A stretch of DNA of 64,000 nucleotides from Bolinopsis microptera (Eukaryota; Ctenophora; Tentaculata; Lobata; Bolinopsidae): NCBI RefSeq assembly GCF_026151205.1, contig NC_087079.1, positions 14,694,445 to 14,758,444 on the forward strand. The letters are read 5' to 3'. Shown in pieces: positions 25,601 through 37,600 of the stretch. Positions within the stretch are counted from its first letter, which is position 1. Each line of letters begins with the position of its first letter. The notes beneath the pieces are model-generated. The model did not search any database. It had not been told where the DNA came from and was given only the letters and a program-made list of their open reading frames with translations. The position numbers and the translations under genes are program-made.

Positions 25601-28600
25601 CAGTTTGATCATTATAGTGATATTGTATTCTATGAGAAGCAGAAGGAGCTTAAAATTCTACCCATTAGATCTAAGTTCATCCATAATTCAATTACGCTCT
25701 TCTATAAAATAGTAAATGATTTGGTAAGTATATCTCTACCTGAATATATTACTGTTGTTGAAGCTGGAACAATGAGGTACACAAGGAGCACGGCATCAGT
25801 CATTGAAGGATTTGACACCAGCACATATACCTGCTCTATTGTACCAAACTGCGATAGTTTCAGAAACAGCTTCTTTTATAGAACAATGCTTCTGTGGAAT
25901 GCACTGCCAGCCTATGTTAGACAGACTGAGAAAATCTCTATTTTCAAAACAAAGCTAACTGAATTTCTCTGGTCTTCTGACGTATGCTGGCCTGATTAGA
26001 CGGCCCATCATGGAATATCATTATATATATATTTTACTTTATGAATGTCATACTCTCTATAATTTGCCCCTCGCACCTGCAGTAGAACGCGCCGTTTTTT
26101 CTCTTATGAAACAACCCGAAACTAGCGCGTCACGCAGTACGTGAGTGGCTAGATTATAGATTGTTTTATTATAATATTATTTAATTATGTTATTTTGTTG
26201 TTATGTCGTGTAAGTTTGTGGAGTAGTAGCAAGAAGGTATCGTATACATTTAAATTTGTTCTCTTGATTATTTATAAATGATTTTATGTAGGGTCGGCAC
26301 CAATGTAATTATGGTCTTACCACCGTGTTTTGGTTCAGCCGAAATAAATTTTACCTTGATGTTTTTACATATTGTTTCTCACTCCAGCTGAGTCTGGTAG
26401 TGTTGAGTATCATGAATATTTTTCTAGCTCTCTTTTTCCATGTTTTTGCTTCACAGGAGATATTGTGGTCTTTTTATTGAATATAACTGTAATACATTGA
26501 TGTAAAGTTTATTTGAATTTTGAAATAAAAAAAAAAAATATCCCGCTCATATGATTAACCAACAACACAAGGAAGGTGGTTAACATGTCAGAGCGGCTGA
26601 CTGTGAGTGATGTGAGCAAATGTGTATTAAAGTAAACAAAAAGTATAAAACATGTAGGTATAATAAAGGTTAGTACAGTGACATAATCAATCAAAAAAGT
26701 AACAGATCCTAGAATGGTAGAAATAAAGACATAAAATGGAGTGCGGTGAAAAATAAAAGCCAATGTGTCTTGCAAAGTGAAGACAATGCAAATGGAAAGA
26801 AAAAACATCAAAACTGATTATTTAGATGGTTCTTTAACATTCGCTTGAAACAGTTGGTATCAGTAATACATCTCAACATTAGTGGAAGAGAGTTCCATGC
26901 AACCGGTACATGGCTTGAGAAACGTCTGTCATCAATTTTGGACCTTTTTATTCTTTGGTATCTTGAGCATGATATGGTCACACGGTCTCTTCGACCTGGT
27001 CACGGTGTTTGAAAGTTCTGTATCCACTACATCCACATCCAGTAATGCTTTGAGGTAACCAGGTGCAGTACCGTGAACTGATTTGTGGGTTAATAGAGAA
27101 ACGTTAAAGAAGATTCGCTGGTCTATAGGGAGTATGGGCCTTCTTATAGAAGGGAACCAAGCCCTTGGTTCTGTCTTCTATGTTATGGATGAAACGAACT
27201 GCACCATTAAGGATGGATCTAAGTTTGTTTAATCTGGTCTCGGGTAGATTTATGTACAGAGAATTACAGTAATCTAACTTAGATATAACCAGTTGTTTCA
27301 CCAACATCAATTTAATGCCTTCATCCAGGTAACGACCAATAGTTCTCAGGTTCATTTCCTTTTCACATTATTGATCTGACTTTCCTCTTACAAACTTCAT
27401 TGCAATTTCCTAAATAAGTAAAAATGTAATATGTAAGTTAATATGTAAGTTAATATGTAATATTAGCATACAGGGGAATCTATTTCAAGTCTTAATAATC
27501 ATGCTTGCAAAGTTAAGATTACTTTATCTATCGCTAATTTAGATTGTTGGCAAGAAAAATTCATGAACAGCGTCACAACTGACATACTAAAGATCTAAGA
27601 AAGATCGCATTTACAGAGAAGGATGCGATTTGTAACTCTATGTTGATTCATGCATGACAGCGTTACTACGGTGATAGGATTATGCACTTATAGTTATATG
27701 GTTGAATTCCATGATATACACTACACAGCAAGGAAACTTCTGATATTATGTAGCATTATTCGATCATTTGATCTTCGTTAATTTCTTAGAGAAGAGTCAC
27801 GAGCAAAAGAACATGTCAATATCATTGTTTATGATCCAAAAAAACACACTTGCACAAAACAAATTACTTCGCAAACCCTTCTTACCCAAAACTAGTCTAA
27901 CCCTTGAATCTGGTTCAACCTTTGATTCTGGTTTTAGCTTCGATTCTGGTTTTAGCTTCGATTCTGGTTTGAGCTTCGATTCTGGTTTAAGCTTTGATTC
28001 TGGTTTTAGCTTCGATTCTGTTTAAGCTTTGATTCTGGTTTAAGCTTTGATTTCAATTCCTTCTCCTGACCTATTCACGCATGGTTCAAATTAAGAATCA
28101 ATTTTGAGAATGGTCAGAGCTCTGAGCTAGGTAAATACTTTTAAATAGTAACACTCAATGTCCAACGACTGTGGACGACACGGAAAACAATTCACGACAT
28201 TAATAAAAAATAAAATCCAACACCAGATATTAGATAACATCTAGGCTAACAAGCATATTATCTCCACAAAATCGGAGTGCTAGAAGGTACTAGTGGTTGA
28301 AACACGAGCTCAAACTGATAATAATCAATGCTGTAAGACCGCGTGGTATACTCGTGTCAACACAACGTTGACGTGTCAATTCTACTCATCCAACGGGCAA
28401 CGTGGCTTAAAAACAGGCGCAAAACTGAAAAAAGCAGAAGAACTGAAGACCAGGCAGGATTCAGACAAAGCTAGCTCGTAACAAGATTGTATTCTAGTGA
28501 ATACATCCTTATATGGAAATACAAGTGACAAAGGATGGAATACTTATCAAAATGTAACTGTCGACAGACAGCTGTAGTGTGTCAATCTGTACAAACTGTA

Positions 28601-31600
28601 GAATTTGGTTTCAGATTATGCTGATATACGAGTATGATTCGGCATAGGGAGACATTTTAAAGTGGTGCCAGGTAAGATAAGGATGCGCATACACGAAATC
28701 AGTCAACAGTTCTATAAAATGGTCTGTTTCTTTTGGAGTCAGGATTCATGAGGCTGATAGAACAACATTTATTCAAATCTGGACACGCGTAATGATTCAA
28801 AAATTAGTCGTCAAGTTGTACAAGGAAGATGGGGATTAAATCGAACACCGACCACCGCTGTAGAGTCGTTCAAGAACCGTTCAAGAGCCGATCAAGAACC
28901 GACCAAGAACCAGTCAAGAACCGGTAAAGCACCGGTCTAGAACCGGTCAAGAACCGATCAAGAGCCGATCAAGAACCGGTCAAGCACCGTCTAGAAATTA
29001 CCTCTCATTATACTTATCTCAACTTACTTCTTTCGAAAGTGTTCTCTTTAGACTTGTCCATGAAGACATCTTCAAGAACTGCTAAGGCTTCCTCCTCTTC
29101 TTTCTTAGTCTGATTGATAATTACATTATCAAACAATTACTGTATTTACATTTAAATTAGTAATCAATTATTAATTAACCGAAATTTCCTGCACACTTTC
29201 ATACTTCACTTCAACAAATTTTGATTTTTTTAGAACACAACATTTCCCTAAATTTCATATAACCGGCATTTTTACACTCTTGATAGATTGAATCACAGAA
29301 TAAGATCAGGTGATAGTAAAAGACAAGAGAAAGACTCAGGTATAAAAGAGACAGAGAGGTAAAGGTATCATCACACATGTCACAGAGAATCATCACACTT
29401 CACAGTTCACACGCCCCAAACCCAGTCACACACATGAAGAAAAAAACAGAAAAATGCTTCACACACGGATTATGAAAGCCCTCGTTAACATGCCGTATTG
29501 TTAAATCTTAGAATATTTCTTAAGCCTAGTCAACACGAACAAACACACAAAAATGTCATTCCATGTTTCTTAAGATAGTTCATTCTGAATTGTGATCCAC
29601 TTCTTTCTTTTTAGTCTTTCGTCGCAGAAAATTGATCTTAGGAAAAATGTGAATTAGACGATTTAGAATTATTTAATGTGTAAATACTGAGTAACACTGA
29701 AAAAAAACTGAGTTATGATTAAATGACAGAAATGTCTTCACGATACAGATAAAGCCCCAAGCAATTTTAAATTACGTTCTAGATTCTAGCATCAGCCATT
29801 AGGAGCTTATATAAGATTGACAAACCAAGGAGGGTCCCAGCTACTCATCGAATAGGGCTTAAAAGCCATGCTATTTTTGCCGCATTTAACTCATTGATAG
29901 CCGTTGAGCATAATAAGTCATGAAATGTTTTGAATCTAAGATGTTGACAATGGAATATAACACGATGTATCGTCTAGATAACGGTTTCTTAAAGTTTAAG
30001 CTTAAAATAATAATCTATTTTCGCTCTTTTGAGTGGGTCGATCATATGATAATTGATGTTTTAGGACAAAGTGAGAGTCTCCGCTCAGTTTTTCAAACAA
30101 ATAGTTTTTGACAACTATTTGTTTAAAAACTGAGTGGAATGTGGATACTCTCACTTTGTCCCAAAACATCAATTATTTAAGCTTAAAAGTTAACTCTACT
30201 TTTGACTTTTGGGTTACGACCTGATGAGTGCTGACATTTAATAAAACAAATATTCAGGTCACTAATAATTGCACGGTCGTCTCATTTATTCACCGTTAAA
30301 TGAGCCTCATTTGTCTCAGGAACCAACTTCAAATGACATCACCAAATTCAACAGTTGCTAGTCTCGGGCGTACTATACATGACCACTCCCAGTACATACA
30401 TACATAATATATAGTATATATGGAGCTAGAAAACGCGCGCATAGCTGTTCGTAACTCGTACGTAAGTTACAGACGTAACGCGCGTACGTTCGTGCTCTAA
30501 TTTAATTCATGCCTAGCTAGCTAAATAATTGAGCAATGCGCGCACAGTTAACACTAGGAAAACACCTGATTTCGCGCCTTCCAGATATTCCTTTTCCAAA
30601 TAACCATAATTGCTAGGAATCAGTTTTCAAAAGTTGGTGTGCTATAATCCGCTTTACAACAAGCAGAATTTTGCAGTCTAGCAAAACTACGCCTAACGTG
30701 AACTTGAGTTACACAGTACACATATTTTCCGCTAAAGAGCCTAACTCAATGACCTTACAAACGATTAAATATGGCCTAGGCCTAAAACTTCGGCATGACT
30801 CAGAAATACTAAACTCTAGTGTAGTAATGTAGCTGTTTACATTAAATTAAACTAAGCTTCTGACATAACACACATTGTAGAAGCAAACTTTGTGTTTTTG
30901 AGTGAAAATTCAAATGTCAAAATGAGTAAAAACAAGAGAATTCATTTGTGACATGCCAAAAACAAGCCGTCATAACCTTATTTTGGTTTCGAGGATTTGC
31001 CGCCAAATCTCTTAAAGGATAACCCATTCGGAGAACTCAATATCTACGAAAAAATACGGTCATAGTTCTTCAATAAATAAGTTAAGAAAAGAAAACAGTC
31101 TTTGTGAGTCAATATTGGCAACATCAGTCATCGCTGGTCTGTCAGTCTCCGCACTGTCGGTCAGTTATATTATTTGACTGTCAGTCAACCGCTGGTCAGT
31201 CACTTGTCAGTCAGTAAATCAGCGTAGCATACAGTTTTACACCTATCATATCAATCGTTTTTCAAAGAAAAAATCTGTAGTTTTAAATCAAGAACAGAAC
31301 TTTTTAATTTATAAAAGGAAGAGACAGGCTCATACACAGAATAGAGTATATTTAAAAGTAAAATTAATTCAGAGATAAGAAGTTGATAAGGATTGAGTAC
31401 AATAAACATGCATCTGATTGAGATTGTGAATCACTTACCGTTGTAACCCGCGGAGATTTAAGAGATTTCTTCTCTGGGGGATGATCCGATGTTTTGTCAT
31501 TCTTCGGAGATTTGGACAATTTCTCCGATTTTGGGGATTTGCTACTTTTACTATCTGAAATATTTTACGTGTCCAAAGGTATCAATTTAATCTGAAACTT

Positions 31601-34600
31601 TTGAATCGAAAATGATGTATCCATAACAATACAATTCCCTTACATTTCCTTTTTGATTGAAAGCCCCTCCCTCGTAAGGGGAGTGTCTCTAATGGACTTA
31701 TTACTACATACGTCATCATAATCAGTTTTAAAAATAAAAAACCCGATGGGCACTCCTGAAACAAAATAAAGACACAGAAACACTACCTCTCTTGCTGCTC
31801 TTCTTATCCTTTTTATCGTTATTAGGACTGCTCTTGGAAACAGTTTTGCTGGTTCCCTCCAACGGGTCCTTTATATCAGCGACAGGGGTGCCGGTCGCTA
31901 GCTGCTTTGCAATTGCTTTACCAGACGAACGATTTATCGTGTTTATACTCCGCCCTTGGGCTACCTGTACAAACAAAAAGAGCATTAATTAATTAATTAA
32001 TACTTTGAATCATTTTTCATTTTTGTGTAAACTTTTGATAACTGATGTTCTGAGAAGACAGTTTGATTCAAAGCAATTCATAATACCTGCAAGCTCCTCT
32101 TCATATAATCATCTTTAATTCCGTACTTCTCCCGGTAAGTCTTGTCTTTTTCCAGCTCCTTCTTAAAGAAAGGATCCTCCAGCATTGAGGCGGTAGCTTG
32201 GGCATCCCATGAAACCAGCAGCTCGTTGATAAAACTGAATGAAATGAGTGTAGGTAAGCAAGTAACTGCGTGTAAGTAATCCCACTGTTGAACACTGTAC
32301 ATTTTTGGTGCTAGCATATGATCAATTGTAAATGAGTAATATTTGTTCTAGAAACCTCGATACTCGTTCTTGAGCAATTTAAAATTAAAGTATAACTTCA
32401 GATTAACACTGGTTAGACAAGGTGGAATTGGAATGTTGAGACACGAGAGCTCACCCTCCCTCTTATAGAGCCGCTCCAGTATATGATACAGTATAAGTAA
32501 TGTTCAAAGTATTAATTAAAAAGTCTCTATATGGATTAATAGGTATTGTCTGTTCCATAATTGTGATGATATTACTGCCAATCAGAAGTTAAGGCATTAG
32601 AACTGACTTGTATTTAAATATTCTTATTATATTGTTACAAATTATTGTAACAATAATCTTATCTAAGCTTTTGTTTCATATTATAATATGTTATTATCAT
32701 ATTATTTAGTAGTATCCAATTGCAGTACATAAACATTCATTTAATTATCTTTCAGAATTTATTAAATTAATACAGTTAATCTTGATGGTTGTAAAAAAGC
32801 ATGATTGGCTGATCAGAGAGGGAACCCGGAACACAAGGTATCGTTGTATTTGGAGTCAGAAAGAAAATAAATAGATCGGTTTTTCTAATTTCAAGCAATC
32901 CGTGTCTATATGATAAGTATCGATAAGTATTGAGTATAGTAGAAATTAGAAAGGGAAGAGCCTGGCAACCTATGGACTGATGGTCCTAAACCGCTTACGA
33001 TTGAGAGTGTATCTCCCAAGAGAAAGAGTGTGATCTTTTTATTGAACATTGTGAAAATGGGTTCATTCTGCAAAGTGTTCCAGTATAAAGGTAGACGTCT
33101 AGTATTATATATACTTGTAATATTGTAACAATAATTATGCAGTTCAGCCTTAAACCGACTTTGATGCAGTTAAAACATAAGTCGAGATCAAACAAAAATA
33201 TTCGAATATTTTTGACTTTCTATAAAACTGTAAAGACAATGAAATACCCGAATGCAGCAAGAAATCTAAGAAAGTACTTATACATTTCACACTCAGATAC
33301 AATACGCGATATCTTGGAAACATCCAGGAAGCAGTTAAAGTTAACAATTAATTAACGTTAATCATTAAATTAAAGCTAATAAAACGTAATAAAAGTAAAT
33401 GCTCGTTAAAGTTAACAAACTTGTTGCTATTAGTGGTACTGCGTGGGTTTGCATAGTTCAGTTGGGCGCGTTCCTCCTCCTTCTTACGGCGGAATGTTTT
33501 CTCGTACTCCAACAACTCTTTCTGCTCCTGCTGCCACACTAGGATCTCTAATAGTTTGAAGATGTGCACCCTCCCTCGCTCTGCATACTGAACGGTTTTA
33601 TGATCACGTGATCAAGAAATGTTACTAACTTTACTGAACATTGGGTTTCTGTGATTTTACCGTACTGAATATATAATGTTATGACTTTATTGATATTGCA
33701 ACAAGGTATAGATAACCACGGAGCTGCTTCACTAACCTGAGCAGGGGGGCACACTAGTGGGTTGTTACTGATGTTCACTAACCTGAGCAGGGGGCACACT
33801 AGTGGGTTGTTACTGATGTTCACTAACCTGAGCAGGGGGGCACACTAGTGGGTTGTTACTGATGTTCACTAACCTGAGCAGGGGGGCACACTAGTGGGTT
33901 GTTACTGATGTTCACTAACCTGAGCAGGGGGGCACACTAGTGGGTTGTTACTGATGTTCACTAACCTGAGCAGGGGGGCACCACTTGTCTAAGTGGGTTG
34001 TTACTGACCTGTTATCAGCAGACCTTACACCTGCGCAGGGGGGCGACATGAGTGTTGATACGTACCGACGCTAACATCGAACACCTGAACAAGAGCACTT
34101 CTGGAAGTCTACGAATGGGTGAGCCCACCCGTTCGAGGGTTACGGAGTAAGCAGACCTGTTCAACGACTACTCCTATAACTATCAGAATCAAATTAAACA
34201 AGAAATGTGCAGATATTGGAATCAGAGTGTAATAGGTTGTGGCGGACTATGTGAGTAACCATATGGAATTAAGACTCACGTATTGATGATTTATTTATTA
34301 TCTCGTAACTCTACTTTACCTACTAAGTACAAACACCCTGGTGAGACACACAAGTTCCCACCTGATACTGACTACTCTCGTATCAACTTGGGAGGATATG
34401 AAAAAAAAAAAAAAACAGTTTTATTTTTTAGACAATCGTATCGTGTGTGGCTCACCTACAGAAAGTTGGCTGGTTAGTTACCGACATTAACAGTCCTTTG
34501 TTTGAGAGAAGTACCTACTCATATGTACGATATCTACAGCCCCTGGACATCCTCAGTAGGCCTACCAGAGAGTGAACTTAAAGGTTAACAGTTCTTACAG

Positions 34601-37600
34601 CGGATGTATCAGCTTTGTATACGCATTTGAAATATCAATGAGTGAATTGAGACAGTTATTGAATTTGCAGAAGAACCTTGGAGTAAGTTAAGTACGGTAT
34701 TGTTTAAGTTTATCAGAAATTGAGTATCTTTACAGTAGTTTTGACGAAAATTCTATTTTTTTTTATTTTTTTTTACTTTAATGGGAGACTTTATAACAAC
34801 TATTAGGTTTTATTTCATGGGTTTAGACCATCCCCTCACTGTAGCGTATTATTAGAATGTGGAAATTCGAGCGTAATAGTAATATATTTATTCATTATTA
34901 CATCAGTAACCCTGTTCGGTTCTTATACAAACCGGGTTTTTATGTAGATGATGCTGGTTCCTTAGCTAATCCAGAGAAGAAAGCACGGGATATGTTACAA
35001 AAACAACGCATAGCCGACCAGGATCCCGATAACAGAATCAAGTGGAGATCGAGTTCTGCCCGTCAACCCCTGCGGATTTTGGTCCCGTTCCTGAGTACGG
35101 AAATCCGATCGATGAGGAAGGAAAAGTTCACCACAGTTTCTACAGGAAAACCCAGACACGGGGATTAACCATACACAGAAGTCACACACCGGAACTCAGT
35201 GAAGGAGGATTGTAAGAAGAACTACTACCGGTAATGCCCCATTGCTTCCTCAGGACCCAGGAACTCGATCTTCAGTTAAAATCCATCGATGATCACTTAA
35301 AGAAAAATGACACCAACCTCTGAGTCATAAAATCGCAAGGAACAGGAGAACTAGGAGAAAGACGTCAAAACCACACCTGACTCTGTCCCACTCACCTTAC
35401 CATTCCACTCTAGTGACCGTACTGTTGGAGGGATGAATCAAATGAGTCTCACACCTCATCATCGTATCAAATCTAACAAACTCCCCATTCAGAGTTAATT
35501 TATTACACTTGGTAAGAAAGTTACAGGACATCTTCTGCCGCACTCGTCCACTGGATAAGAAGACTTGTGGACCTTGGTAAACGCTCGCTCTCTAGAGTAC
35601 ATGTGATGTAGGGAGTGGAATCTGCGCCGGAAACTCACAGGAAACAAAAACCCCCATGCTCAACAAAGGAGGCTTCGTGAGATCGACTTACTACTTTACT
35701 TGCGAGTTTTTTATTTTTTTTTTTTTTATGTGGTTAGATGGGAGATAGATACTGTGGGGAAAACTGAGAGAAGCCTCCATGCTCGTTTGATGAGCACAGA
35801 CAAGGCGCTAGGAATCCTAGAGCACAATCCAGAGAATGGGGTTGGACACACACTACGCATCTCTACATCCTAACCGAATCCCCAGTTTTTATTCCTTTTA
35901 TGTTATCTTGATTTTACAAGAGTAAAACTGTTTCGTAGAAGAGAACTGATTGTACATTAATTCGGAAGTGTATATATTAACGAGAGGCACACCATTGACC
36001 ACCACGTCTCGTAGAGGGTTCACATGTCTTCGTTCGAGTGTCAGCAGTGATAGTATTTGTTACAAATATTTTAGTCGATGTTTAACTAGTGAAAAAAAAT
36101 AATGTAATGATAGGACTATCTTGGATCGTAACCATGACAAACCGAGATTATCGTTTGCTTAAGTGCTGATTTTATCATAAGTTTTTTACACATGAACAGT
36201 GAATTCTGAACAACCAGTTTTTACGTTTTACTATTAGTTTAAGTATCAGAGTAGTATAGTATTTAGTTGTATTAGCCTTACATTTCTTCTTTGTCGTATT
36301 TTATTTGTTGTTTTGAGACATTTTTTGCAATTACATTTTTTGGTCATTCGTAATTTTATTTCTCTGTTTTTGATTTTAATGTTAATTTAAATTTCTTTCC
36401 GTCGTTTTTAATTTTTAACACATGTTTAACGATTATTACAGAACTGAAGAAGACGTTGTACTGGGAATGATTATTTTCAATTCAAATAAAGTTTCTACCT
36501 AAAGTTTGCTGCTGCTTCAATTTTGTTTCGCAAGTTAGAGTCTAAAGAAATTCTCCAAGAGAAATCTAGTTCAAATGCGACTCATAAATATAGCCCCCTT
36601 GAACTATTTATCCAGGAAGCAGTTAAAGTTAACAATTAAAAAAAAAAAATTTTTTAAAAAAATAAAAAAAACCCGTTTTTATTTTATAATTAATCTTAAA
36701 TTAAAGCTATAAAACGTAATAAAAGTAAATGCTCCGTTTAAAGAAAAGTTAACAAACTTGTGCTATTAGGTGGGTAACTTGCGTGGGTTGTCATAGTTCA
36801 GTTGGGCGCGTTCCTCCTCCTTCTTTCTACGGCGGAATGTTTTCTTCATACTCCAACAACTCTTTCTGCTCCTGCTGCCGACACTAGGATCTCTAATAGT
36901 ATTTGGAAAAGAAGTGCCACCCTCCCTCGCTCTGCATACTGAACGGTTTTATGGATCACAGTGATCAAGAAATGTTACTACACTTTACTGAAATTGGGTT
37001 TCATGTGATTTACCGTACTGGATATATAAAGTTATGACTTTATTGATATTGCAACAAGGTATAGATAACCACGGAGCTGCTTTCCACTTAACCATGAGCA
37101 GGGGGCACCCTATGGGTTGTTACTTGATAATCACTAACCTGAGCAGGGGCAACACTAGTGGGTGTTACTGATGTTCACTAACCAGAGCAGGGGGGGGCAC
37201 ACGTAGTGGGTTGTTACTGATGTTTCACTAACCTGAGCTGGGACACACTAGGGGTTTTTTACTGTTCACTAACCCTGAGCGGGGGCACCTAGTGTGTTGT
37301 TACTGATGTTCTCACTAACCTGAGCAGGGGGCACACTAGTGGGATGTTACAGATTTCATTAACCTGAAGCAGGGGCACACTAGCTAAAGTGGTTGTTACT
37401 GATGTTCAACTAACTGAGCAGGGGGGCAACAGCTATTGGGTTGTTACTTGATGTTTCATCTAACCCTGACAGGGTGGCACACTAGTGGGTTGTTACTGAT
37501 GTTCACGAAACCCGAGCCAGGGGCACACTAGCTAGTGGGTTGTTACTGATGTTCACTAACCTGAGCATGGGGGCCACACTAGTGGGTTGTTACTGATGAT

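Larger units (their letters stand above)
20480..26365 (+). mobile_element. CR1-like non-LTR retrotransposon, nearly full length, antisense in an LRCH intron
   Basis: Two ORFs in the order expected of CR1/L2-group LINEs: an ORF1 ending in an SGNH esterase domain and an ORF2 with AP-type endonuclease and reverse transcriptase. The 3' UTR ends near GAAATAAATTTTACCTTGAT at about 26362. Outer limits are approximate and no target-site duplication was determined. It lies within the intron between LRCH exons 11 and 12 on the opposite strand. Confidence 0.8.

Noticed and set aside
26509-26811. 100-codon hydrophobic frame on the minus strand
   Set aside because: Starts in an A-rich tract, has no homology that I recognise, and is adjacent to the LINE 3' end. 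Likely chance.
29605-29640. 36-nt candidate microexon (INFLRRKTKKKE) between LRCH exons 10 and 11
   Set aside because: Phase and composition fit, but the donor (GAA|GTGGAT) is weak and there is no pyrimidine-rich acceptor support beyond TTCCTAAG. Left out pending cDNA.
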